NCBI RefSeq assembly: GCF_947242115.1
Contig: NC_074711.1
Location: forward strand, 30,634,602-30,698,601
From: Biomphalaria glabrata
Taxonomy: Eukaryota > Mollusca > Gastropoda > Planorbidae
Length of the DNA: 64,000 bases
Direction: 5' to 3'
Below the pieces are notes generated by a model. That model was not told the DNA's origin. It saw only the letters and a program-made list of their open reading frames with translations, and ran no database searches. Position numbers and translations under genes: made by a program. Below, one piece after another: positions 35,078 to 47,800 of the stretch. Position 1 is the first letter of the stretch; each line of letters opens with the position of its first letter.

Positions 35078-36913
35078 CAGTGTTTCTCAAACTGTGTGCC
35101 GCGGCACACTAGTGTGCCGCCGAAGATTTGCTGGTGTGCCGCGGGAGTTTTCAGAACGCCACAAGTGCAGCGTTACACAGGTCTGCCTACTATTAAATGT
35201 TTATTTTACGTTGCGATGACATCCCCACTTGCAATGATCAGTAATAGAAGTGGATTGCTCCATATTGACGGAAAGGGCTGTTAGATATTCAGATTATGGA
35301 ATTGTCCACTATATATACATTATTATAATGACTAAAATGTTGGCCGCCATAGCAGACGCACAGCAGTTCTTGAATTGGTAACGATAATAATAAGCGATGT
35401 GTTTCATGTAAATTGGTTAGGTGTATGCTAATAATAACAAATTATCAATAAGCGTTATTCATTGTTATCCATGGAGAAATACGTTAGCAAGAATGAGACT
35501 GCGAAAGCGTTAAATGAAAAGCAAGGAACCAAACGAAGGTACAAAGAAGATTGTATCGGATATGGTTTCATATCTTCGGGAACTGAAGAATCTCCATTGC
35601 CATTCTGTCTGATCTGCAATGCAACTCTGTCGAATGAGGCGCTTGTTCCAAGCAAATTGAAGAGACACTTGGGAACAAAACATCCAGCTGTAAAAGCACA
35701 ACTAAAGGAATACATGGAAAACATCAGGGCTCAACAACATAAACAAGCTAAGAAACATACGAACTACCTAAAGCTGCCAGAAAAAGGATTGATTGCAAGT
35801 TAAAAGGTTGCTCAGTTATTAGCAAAACGCAATAAAGCACACACCACAGAGGCTGAATCAGAAGCTCTTTGCCGAAAGATTTGATGTCTGTTCTGGATCA
35901 AGTGATTGAAGTTGTAAACTTCATAAAATCTCGACCGCTTGCTTCCCGACTTTTCTCAAAGCTTTGTGAAGCAATGGATTCAGACTACAAATGTCTCCTG
36001 TATCACACCAACGTCCGTTGGCTCTCCAGGGGAAAACTGTTAAAGCGTGTCGTCTAACTTAAGGCTGAGCTGATTTCATTCTTGGAGGCTGAAAAAAAAA
36101 AGACTTCGGATTTTCTATTCATGACGAGATCTGGTGGGTTAAGGTGACATTTCTCTCTGATTTATTTGACAAATTAAATTAATTGAATTTAAGTCTTCAA
36201 TGACCATCGGAAACCATCATCACTGCATCCTCAAAACTGAAAGTCATTTGGTGAAAAATTGTCTTTGTGGCAAAGTAAGATCGCGAAAGGCGTCCTTCTC
36301 CTACTTACAATAAATGCGCTTGAAATAAAGAAATCACCCCCGAAATTCTGCACACTTTGACACACCTGCAGTCGGCATTACAGCATTACTTCCCAACAGT
36401 TGGAAGTAATGAGGATGGATGGATCAGCTATCTATTTGGAAACAATGAAGCTACAAATCTGACAACTGAAGAAGTAGAGCAGCTAATTGATTTAAAAAAC
36501 GATGCAGTTCTTAAGTCAAGTTATGCCGAGAAAAGCCTGGATGTGTTTTGGATTTCAATCAACAAGTTATATCCTGCGATCAGTTTAAAAGCAATCAAAA
36601 TAATTCTTCCATTTGCAACTTCATGATTGTGTCAGTTTGGATTTCAGTACTGATTGAAATCAAGTCTAAGAAAAGAGAGACTTCTTACAATAGACGATGA
36701 AATGTGAGTTTGTTTGTTGACTTTGGAGCCTCGATTAGATCGCATTAGCTCTCGAAAACAGGCACACCCTTCACATTAAATGTAATACTTAAAAACAGGT
36801 AAAAATCTGTTGTTCTTTTTATTATAAAATAACTATTGCTCTTCGTGGTGTGCCGCGAAATTTTTGTAGTTTTTTTTACTGTGCCGCCAGACAAAAAAGT
36901 TTGAGAAACACTG
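35078..36913 (+). mobile_element. hAT-superfamily DNA transposon, whole length but coding part decayed
   Basis: It has 16-bp perfect TIRs ('cagtgtttctcaaact' and its complement at 36898-36913) and a perfect 8-bp duplication 'tactaact' (35070-35077, 36914-36921), the hAT hallmark. A ZBED5-like transposase is readable in pieces. 35462-35803 has a BED-type finger ('CLICNATLSNEAL', 'LKRHLGTKHP'). 35869-36057 has 'VVNFIKSRPLASRLFSKLC' and 'NVRWLSRGK'. 36357-36626 has 'KSLDVFWISINKLYP', the C-terminal hATC-like dimerisation region. The pieces lie in different frames, with a stop after 35803 and 36057, so it cannot make transposase. The duplication is still perfect, so insertion is not ancient. Confidence 0.93.
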
Positions 36914-37107
36914 TACTAACTAGATGTCTAGTGTAGATCTAGTGAAAACTTTGAAAAACTAATGTAAAGTTCAAGGCCACTGAAAAGGCCACGTTCACGT
37001 AAACAAAGGCTAGCAACTCTCCGTTACTGTGCTGTATTGGAATTCTAATAGAATTAAGGGTATTTATGGATACTGTTATGAAAAAGATATTTTTTGCACT
37101 GTAACAA

Positions 37108-40100
37108 AATGCTTGATTTTGTTATTTTTGCAGTTACATTTCTTGCAGTTTTACTTATTGCAATCATATGGATTTATCCTGTAAGTTAAGTATAGAATCT
37201 AGTCAGTATTAGGCCGTCTACCGTGACGCCAGTATTAATAGTACTATAATTAAATAACTAGTAGGAGATCTATATTAGTAGTATTAGCCTTAGGCTTAGG
37301 CCTTAGGCCCTATCATGCCTATGGCCTATGGCTATGCCCTATTAGTAGTATTAGGTAATTTCCGCCCTCTATTAATACTATTATAAAAATAATTAGACTC
37401 TGTCATTCTAGAATCTAGATCTATAATTAGTAATTATTATGTTAATTATTATTATTATTATACTGAGTCTGAGTATACTCATACTCATAACATAATTGAA
37501 ATAATTCATAATACTGAGACTGAGTATAGATTCTAAAGATTCTAGTATATGTATAGACAGTATAGTCTATATATTATAATATCATACTAGAATAGATATA
37601 TAATATAGTCTCTAGATTAGTAGTACTCTCAGTACTAGTACACCCTAGCCTAGTATAGTAGTATAGACTGTATATTGTATGAGTATGTGTATAAGAAGTA
37701 TAAGTATAGTGATAGTGACTTAAATTATAGTTATACTACTTATAGACATAGTCGGTCATAGTGATATCCAATCATAGTCTGATAGATTTAGAATCTAGAT
37801 ACTGATACTGATAGTAATAGATCTAGACTAGATCTATATTCTATATCTATTCACTATTCTATTTTCTAGATCTTTGTAATTGTTATAAACGTACTCCCCA
37901 ATTAAGCAATTTGGTTTCGCCATTCATTGTGACAGCACAAACATATTCAACTTAAAATAAATGATTCATATAAAACATGACATACTATTCATTACTATGG
38001 TGTTTAGTTAGCTTGCTAAATATTTAATGTTATTTTTGTTTATTTTGTTTAGATTTCATCTAGATCTACTTCTTTTTCTTTTTTTTTTTTTGTATTCTGT
38101 TCTAATGATTACATGAACAATTTTTTACACAATACAAACACAAGACAATGTGATGAAGACTTCTGAGGAGGCTGTCGTCCTAAAGGAGTATTTTACTCTA
38201 TTTCAAACTATCTACTTCATTGGCTCGGATACAAAAGTCTTAGAATCACAACTGTTGAGACTTGTTTGTTACTTAATTAACACAGTAGAAATTCAGTTAA
38301 GATTTTCAGAAACAGTTAAGTCAATTAGAGGTAAGAAGAGTTGTTATAACACATTTTAAATTTTAAAAAAAAGAAACAGATTGAGCTTTGAAAAAATTGA
38401 ATAATTATCAACTGTGTCGAAAAATTAATTCATTAACATCAGGACTTTAGTGTCATCCGTAAGCTTTCACATGGGCCCCCACTAGTCAAGAGTCATGGGC
38501 CCAAGTGTAATAAACCCCTTTGAGCCATTGTTGTTACTCCACAGGCTGTGGGCCCCTAATGGTCGTGGGCCCAGGCTCATTGAACACCTTCGCGCATGAA
38601 TGTTACGCCACTGTCTGTGTATGTGTATAATTTTTGTTTAGCGGCTAATAAAGTGACATTTTCTTTGTTTACAATTAAGAGTTCAAAGAAAGTGACCACC
38701 ATTCCAGGTTTGGATCCTTCTACAACAGAGTAAGTTCAAAACCTTTGTTCACAAGTTCACACATTTTATAGGCAATTTATTTCAATATTTCATTTATTAT
38801 TTTTTATTGTATGTATGTATGTATACTTTAAAAAAAAAAAGTTTTATTTGCTATCATTATAATCTTGTTTATTTTATTTTATGTTGTTTTTTTTTGTTTT
38901 TTTTTTAATTAGAGATGGAAATTTGAGTGACATAGCTCGTGCTGGAAGTCTGCATGAATTTCTTGTAGAAACACATGCTAGGTTTGGCCCTATAACAGGT
39001 TTCTGGTGGGGCCAAGTCTATGTGGTCAGTATTGCCTCTCCAGAACTGTTTAAAGCCCATGCTAATGTATTTGATAAGCCTTGTAAGTATGAGTACTGTT
39101 TATTTTAATGTTTATGTAGGTGGCTCTGCATAAGTGTCTGAATATGAATTTGCCTTTAATTTATTACAACCTAATTAAACGAAAATTGCTCTATGAATTC
39201 AATGTTGGTTTTTAGCTTAGTATAATGGTGAAAGGAATCATTAATGCAGTGTTATTTTTATAGTCCACAAAGGGAAAGCTAATTGCATTATAAGCTGTAA
39301 ATCTGTAAAACAGCAGGATAATCATCATTTGAGTCAGGGTTAGACCTCTCGGTATAACAAGTATTTAAGTGTAGCCTCAATGTCTGATTATTAAGAGGAG
39401 GTAGTAGAGAGCTTCTACTAAGAAATATATGACTGCATCAAAGAAGTTCTGAAAAAGGATATTGTCATTACTATGGAAGACTGAAATGTTAGGATATGAA
39501 AGGATGCATTTGAGTAAGGGCAGGAACCACTGGAAGTTTTGGGTTAGTAAAAGCCAACAATAGAGGAATGAGGCTCTTAGAGTTTGCCAGCAGTTACAAA
39601 ATCACTGTACATAGCTAACACCTTATTCTGAAACAAACCATCCAGAATAACCACATGGCACACACCAGATAAAAAAGGGGACAAGTTGTCTGCAATTGAT
39701 AACATATCATCAGAACTTTTAATATACAGCAGCTCACATATAATTAAATGTTTTAGGGCAATCTGCCAGAAAGTATAGGTTGAAAAAACATTTCCAAAAG
39801 AATGGACCCAATATTTAATTGTTCCATTGCCCAAGAAAAGAAATTTGAGACAAGACCAAAACTACAGAACAATAAGTCTGACAATCATCCAAGAAAGATA
39901 ATTCTAAGAATTATTTTTGACAGACTCAAGAGTAAGGCTGATGAGATCCTTTCTGAATAACAGGCAGGTTTCAAGAGCTGGTAGAAGCACTGTTGAACAA
40001 ATATTTAATATCAGACTGTTAAAAGAAAAATATCTTTAAAAAAACTGTTATTACATAGACTTCATAAAAGCATTTTACTCAGTTTGGCATATGGTAAGTG

Positions 40101-41747
40101 ATGAGGGAGCTCTGCTCAACATAGCTAAAAATATAATTAATGTTATCAAGCCCTATACCAAAATGCAAATAGCTCAGTACTTCTGGACAACCAAACTTAA
40201 GAAAGTTTTAGGACATCTATAAGAGTGTTGGAAGGATGCATTCTCTCTCCAGCTCTTTTTAACATATTGCTGGAGCATATTCTGATGGAAACTCTAAAAT
40301 GATTTTCTACTAGTTTGAGTATAACCAGTTGGCCTATTTCCAATCTCAAGTTTGCAGATGATATAGACCTCATTGGAGAAAATTTAGACCAGGTACAAGA
40401 TATTATGTCAAAACTGGATGCTGCACCTAGAGCAATATGCATGGAAATCATTGCTGAAAAAACACACAATACTACTTTGTGGTGGAGATAGTATGAGATT
40501 TTACATACATTTGAGTGGCCAAACATGAGAAGAAGTTGACTCATTTAAATTTCTAGGTTCAAACACAACAAGAAATGGAGGATCAAAATAAAAGAGAAAA
40601 ACCTGTTTAAACTTGGTATCCGCTGTCATAAGCAAACTGTGGAAAATCTGGAAGAGTAACATTAGCTTTTAAGTAAAAATAAAACAGTATTCTTTGCTAG
40701 TGGTCTCTGTACTTCATATGGGTGTAAAAGTTGAACACTGAATGTGTGGCTGATAGAAAAATTCAAGCCTTTGAGAGTAGAAAAATTCAAGCCTTTGAGA
40801 GTAATTGCTACTGAAAACTGATAGGTATCAGATACCATAGGAAAAGAAGACTAATGAGTTTGAACTTTAACACATCTGCACTCTGGCTGACAAAAAGTAG
40901 TTACTCTTCATTCCTGTGAAGTGGCTTGCTTTGGTCATAATGTAAGACATGACTCACTGTCAAAAGTGATCTTTTAAAGTACAGTTGAGGAAGCAGGAAT
41001 AAATGGTTATCAAAAGAAAAGCTGGCTGGACAACATAAAAGAATTGAGGGATTTGGTTATACAAAATGTCACAGAATGAAAGTCAAGGGACAGAGGAGAT
41101 ATTGGCTAAATTATTATATTGCTGACTAACAATACTAAAGCCCTAGTCTACCGGACCTGTGTGTTGAGCACTTTGCTGTACGGAAGTGAAACATGGTCAA
41201 CCTAGTCATGACAGGAAAGAAAGCTGAATGTCTTCCTCCTCCGATGCCTAAGGCAGATCTTTAAAATAAGGTGGCAAGATAAGATAACCAATGAGGAAGT
41301 GCTACAAAGAGCAGGGTGCCAGGACATCCACTCTGTTATCAGCAGCAGACGCCTCGGCTGGCTTGGCCACGTTCGTAGAATGCCAGTAGGTTGACTTCCA
41401 CAGGACATCCTGTATGGCGATCTAATAGAAGGCAGGAGAGCCACTGGTCGCCCACTTTTACGTTATACGGATGTATGCAAACGCGACATGAAACTCTTCA
41501 AAATCAACACTGGCAGCTGGGAAGAGGTGGCACTGGATAGATCCACATGGAGAGAGAGCATATAAGAAGGGACACGGATTGCAGATGTCATACAGAACAG
41601 AAGCAGAAAGAAGGGTGAAAATGCAACGGCGCCTGGTGATTATATATACCCAACCTGCGATCGCAGCTGTGTATCAAGGATTGGCCTCTTTAGTCACACA
41701 AGAAGTTGCAAATGGAAAAGATCATCTCTCAAGACGTAAAATGCCAC

Positions 41748-41808
<61 letters not shown>

Positions 41809-44800
41809 GGTAGACCACTTCACATATCTAGGTAGTATAGTGTCAAATGACGCCTCACTTTCAAGGGAAGTTGATAATCGTCTGGCCAGGGCCAGTAGCG
41901 CTTTTGGATGCCTTCAGGTGAGAGTTTGGCGGAACAGATCGCTCCACCTGCCTACAAAAATCAGTGTCTACCAGGCGGTGGTTCTCTCAACCCTTCTGTA
42001 TGGCTCTGAGACATGGACACTATTCAGGAAACATCTAAGATTTCTTGAGCGCTTCAACCAAAGATGCTTGCGCTCCATCATGGACATACGGTGGCAAGAC
42101 CACACTACAAACAGCGATGTCCTTGCGAACGCCGGTATGGACAGTATAGAGGGACTTCTTTTGGTCCGACAGTTACGCTGGGTAGGGCACGTATCCCGTA
42201 TGGGAGACAAACATATCCCAAAGGCAGTCTTTTTTCGTAAGCTAAAAGGTGGTTGACGTAGCAGAGGCGCCCCATGGAAACGCTTCAAAGACCAGCTTAG
42301 GCGTCACCTTTCCTTGGCTGACATAGATGAGAGCACCTGGTTGCATGAGAACGAGACAGCTGGAGGTCACTCACGAAGGCCTTAGGATACACATTTGAGA
42401 CCAAAAGAAAATCTGCTGCCGAGGACAAACACAGACGGCGAAAAGAAAATCTAAATCGACCACCTGGGGACAATGGTTATGCTTGCCCTGGATGTGGCAA
42501 AATATGTAGGTCTCAGCTTGGACTGCGCAGCCACTGGAAATACTGCATTCCTCACTAATCTTCAGACTCGAAGACATGCCTTATTATTATTATGTTAGAA
42601 ATGAACAAGTAGTCATTCTCTGGTGCTGCCAGGGTCGAGTTTCGCTAAATAGAAACAAAATTCATCGTAGTCCCTTTAACAGTTTCCACTGAGGAATTTT
42701 CTGGTGATGTGGCAGGTCTGCAGCAGTACCGCCCTCTGACAGGCAACGAAGATGTTCCTAGGAATGTTAAGGGCCTTGAAGGTGTCTGTGAGGTCAGTTG
42801 TTATTATCCCCTCGGTTGATATAACAATGGGGTATATTGTTATTTTGGACAATTTCCATAGACGCTTAATCTCCAAGCCTAGGTTCCCATATTTTCTTTG
42901 TTTTTCTATCTCAGTTTTTCTTAAATAATGAGACAGTGGTACGGCGATATCGATAATGGTAGCGGTTTTTTCTTTTTTATCGATGAACAGCAGATCCGGG
43001 CGATTGAAATCTACCGTTTTGTCGGTCAGAATAGGCCTATCCCAGTACAGCAGATGTTCAGTAGACCAGAGAACCTCTTGCGGAGAGTATTTATAATAAG
43101 GGGGAGTGTCCTTACCGATCAATTTGTACGTCAAAGCCAGGTGTTGGTTTTATTATTATTATTATTATTATATATATATTACTAGCCAGATAGCCTGCAG
43201 GCCTTAGTTTGGGTATTACTGTTCTTGTGGATTTTATTTAGATTTATGTCAAACATGGCGAATGTTCCCTTCACATTAAAAACATTTTGCCTTGAAAATA
43301 AAAGTAGAGTTTGAAAATGGGTTTACCCATTTAGCCGAGATTCATATCAAATATAAAAAATATGAAAACAGGTTTACCTAATTTGTGTTAAGGTTTCATT
43401 CTTTAATAAAGATATATTTAGGTTTTTTTTTTTTTTATTTTTAGGGCCCTCCTCAGCCATGATTTAAACAACAAAAATTTATGCCAAGTTTAATCAAGAG
43501 TAGTTAAATAGTTTTAATTTCTTTGTGGGATATACAAACATATTACTTACATTTTACTTTATATATTAAGATGGTATACTTTTTTTCTACAGCTGAACTA
43601 TTCAAGTTGTATGAACCATTGATTGGACCATTAAGTATTCAATACACAAATGGCTCAGAAGGACGCAAACGGAGACAATTTTATGACCGTTCATTTGAAC
43701 ATGATCAACTTATTACTTATTATGAACATTTTCAAAAAGTCAGTTTCTAGTTTAATCTTTGTGCATGATTATATTAATAATTTCATATATTTAACACACT
43801 TGTAAAAGATGCTGATTCTTGTAGAAGTTATGCTTATTCTTGTAGAAGTTATGATTTACTACTGTCTTAAAGATCCAGTCTGACAATATTTAAAATTACA
43901 TTTTATTTTTAAGATTTCTCATTCAGTGGAGAAAAGTTGGTCACAGAAAACTGAGCATGACCACATACCTCTTTCAGAAGAAATGTTTAAATACTCCATC
44001 AAAGCAGCTCTATTTACTTTAGTAGGAGAAAGTTTCAATGATGAAAAACTGCTTTTGAGCATCAGAAATGCTTATGATAAGGTAATAAAATGACTCATTA
44101 TTTCTTACAATGGAATTTAAGAATGTCATTTTTTATTATTTACAAATGTATTAAGTTTTTAATTAATATATTTTTTCTTTATCAATTTTTTTTTATTTTT
44201 AAGCTAATTAAATTTTTCTTAGATGTGAAGAAAAAATCTACTTACAAAAAAATTTTAAGATGTTAAAATCTAATTTAGATGCTTTGAGTGGCACAGTGTG
44301 TGTGGAAGATCATACACATTACTTGGAAGGTCCTCTCTTCACCCTTTTACCTACTCTTTCTTTTAGAAAGCTTTCTCTTTTTCCAATTCCAGGATTCTTG
44401 TCTTATCATTGTGAAAACACATTGATAAAAAAAAAAATTTAATGTAAACAACAACTTCTTGCCAACTATATATGGCTATAATTGAATATTTAAATGATAT
44501 AGGCCTATTTTCTAAATGTAAATTTCCCACAAGATTTTCACTAAACAGATGAAATGTGTTTGATGCATATTTTGTACATATTTTACATCAGGCTTGGGGT
44601 GAAATGGAGCACCGTTTAACTGATCCTGTGGTACCAAGTGAGAACAGTCCTAGAACAAAACAGCTAGATGAAGGTTAAAGAATTTTTTTTTAGATTTTAT
44701 ATTATTTTAGGGGACACAATATTAATGGGTTAAATCACTTGGCTTGAGAACCAAGGATCTCAGTGAAGAAATAATTTGAATTTTGGGTTTTTTTTAATGA

Positions 44801-47800
44801 CACCTTTGTAGAGTGTACCCAGCTCTGACTTGGTGTTGTCAATGGAAGTAAAGAAAGCTTGGATGATGACCTCTTTGCCCTCCGATCCCCAAAAGGATTA
44901 CATGATAATTTTTCTTACTAATGCTGCAGTAGCATCAAGTATTTATTAGTTATTTATAGTTACTTACTTTGCTTTTTAAGAATGCTTATCCAAATGCTAA
45001 GAAAATAACATTCCGTTTACATTTTTAATGGCAGCTGTTAACTATTTAAAAAGTACTGTCAAAAAAATTGTGGATCTTCGCGCTGCACAAAAGAAAGGCC
45101 ATCTTCTCCTTGATGAAATTGTACAGTTGAATACATCTGAGGAAATCATAAGTAGTGACATCATCACATATTTAGTAGAGGCATTTCACACTACAGCAAA
45201 TTGTGAGTTAACTGCTTTGAATTCATCCACCTCAAATTATGACTTTTACTTGTGTCTGTATGTACCATGACATTGTCTTTTTATTAAACACTAATAGATT
45301 TTTAGAATATTGATCAAATTCTTTTATAGATATATATATGAATTTCTTTTTTTATTTATTAAATTAATATGATGCTCACTGTTAAATATACTTTTCTCCA
45401 CAGTACTTACCTGGTGTATCTACTTTTTGGCCACACACAAGGATATACAAACTAAACTGTACTCAGAAATAGTGAAAGTTCTTGGGGACAAAGATGAAGT
45501 TGATAATAAAACATATGGGCAGCTAAGGTAACTATATATATAAAAATATATGTATATATTTACTAAGCTTATATAAACTCACTCTATCTGTCTGGTAAAA
45601 AGTTTGTACACGTTATTTCTTTGACACTCATTCTTGGATGAAAATGAAATTTTGAACAATTATTTCTTTTACCTGACAACACAAGGATCAATAAAAAAAA
45701 TTAACTTAATTAAAATTAATTAGTTAATTAACTTTTGGCTATTGGTAATTAATTATTTTGCTTTGTACCTCAAACAAGGGAAAGAAATAGCACTTGGCTG
45801 AGGTGGTGGTATTAGTCCCCTTTATCGATTACCACTTACAAGTAATTTTGAAACAAACAATAGATGACTATACAATCTTCATTGTCATATGCACTTCACT
45901 AGCAGAGTGGTTAGAATGTCAGCTTGATGTTTTTACACCGTAAAATTTATGTTTGTGCTCCCTTTTCCTTAAGGAGCCTAGGCAAACTTTCCTACAGCAG
46001 GATCCAGGGCCATTCCCTAGCATCAAGTATTTTCCTACATTCTGAACAGCAGTAATGCATTCCTCTGGTGTCTGTAGTGCAATTGTCATCTTAAATTTAA
46101 AAATTAAATTGCTCTATGCTTCAAAGAAGGTAAGAAGTGCTGAAACTGAGAGTCATTTGAAGTGCATGTAGTGTACATATTCATAATTTAAGGGAGGCAA
46201 CTCAACAAGATGTATATGTTTATTTACATGGGGACTTCACACATAATTAAAACATCGTCTGCCTTGAGCACAGCATCTTCATCAGCTCTAGACTTGGGCG
46301 GAACTCCCTTATCTTCTTCCTAATGTCAACATCCTTCTCAGTCTAGTATCTAATAGTGCGCACCTTCTGCACTATCTTGGATGACAATGTGCGTGGTAGG
46401 CTTATAACATCGCCCGCTTCTTAGCACTTTTTGTCCTGAAAAGAGACAGGTTCACAACAGTGCAGTGGAGGTTTGACAGTTCAGGTGGAGGTCGATCTGT
46501 GGGAGCCACGAATGGCACAGAACTTGTTCCCCATGAAGTCATCTACACTATTCTCTGCGTCCGTCACTTTCTCTTCTTCCAGTTGACCAGTCTGTTCTTG
46601 AGATGATGATGTGATCGTTTGACACATAGAGAGATAGTGTCGAGCACTGTTTTCGTCAACACAGTTGTTGATTGGATATGCTGCTTCAGCAGACCCTCCC
46701 AACAGACGCCTCCCAAGAGAGCTGCAGGTTCACATGCAGCCACATTGGAAACAAAGTCCAATGCGCTGTGGTCATCCTCAGCTAACAGTCTCACATCTAG
46801 GAGATAAGTCCCTTCAAGTTGAAGATGTCTTCCTCTTGAAAACTCAGATTTAGCCTGGATTGACTGACATTCGTCTATGCCAATGTCGATGATGATGGCA
46901 AAAGTACACCTGCTTTGTTGGTGGTTTTCTTGGCATCTAAATTCTCTGTGTGATGCACCATCCATACAGTTCATGCTAAACTTCTGGTTGCAGTTGTCGA
47001 GCTTCAAATTTCCCTCATCAGCACCTGCAGATAGGCAAAGATCTTAAAGGTCCACAGTAACAGGCTTGATCTGTCCGGTTCATTGAGGTACTTGTTGTAG
47101 GTATATCAGGAACAAAAGGTTGAGGCACATAACAGACTTCTCTTGTTTCTCCATTTGTCTCTTTCCTATCGATTTGATACATACCATTGAGAGCGTTGCA
47201 GCAATCGTTGTCACATTTCTCGTCTTGAAAGTCACACCTACAAGACTTGCCCACAACACAGTCACAGACAACGCTCCAATCCCCAGCGTCTTCGTCACCA
47301 CTGTTGGTGCAGCCACATTCCTGACCATGCAACTTCTTCTTCATCAAAGAGTCTACAGACAACTGCTTCTTCACCAACCAGTCTATTCCTCCTTTTACTT
47401 GCAACACCATTTGATCAATTTGGTCTAAAATCATCACACTTCCTCTTCCTTTCTTTCCATTCATTTAGTCTCTTTATAGTGCACTGGTGCGCAGCCATAG
47501 AGTCACTACAGAACATGGTCATTACAATATGTTTGAACTGTGTGTGATAATCATTACATCATTGTCATGTTAAGCAAGGCATTCTTATGTGCTCATTCTT
47601 AGTTGCACTAAAGTCATCATGAGAATGATGTAGAGAAATTTGACTGTCTGACATAATAAAGTTGAGTAGCATTGCCTTAAGGAACACATATTGAAATGTT
47701 TTCTTCAAAAAAATTTTGTTGCATGACCTCTAAAAAAAAAGTATACATAACTACAGTGTATATACAACAGATTATTTGTTTCTTGAAAAATAAATGTATG

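Noticed and set aside
35462-36626. ZBED-like domesticated host gene
   Set aside because: The pieces lie between hAT TIRs with an 8-bp duplication and are in broken frames, so it is a transposon and not a domesticated gene.
38150-38359. 69-codon open stretch in CYP20A1 intron 1, with a gtaaga-like donor
   Set aside because: It has no acceptor in place and no counterpart in CYP20A1. Joining exon 1 directly to 38680 gives the family's sequence without it.
41579-42256. 225-codon open frame as a host gene
   Set aside because: It is parts of two LINE ends bridged by a TA run that happens to be in frame.
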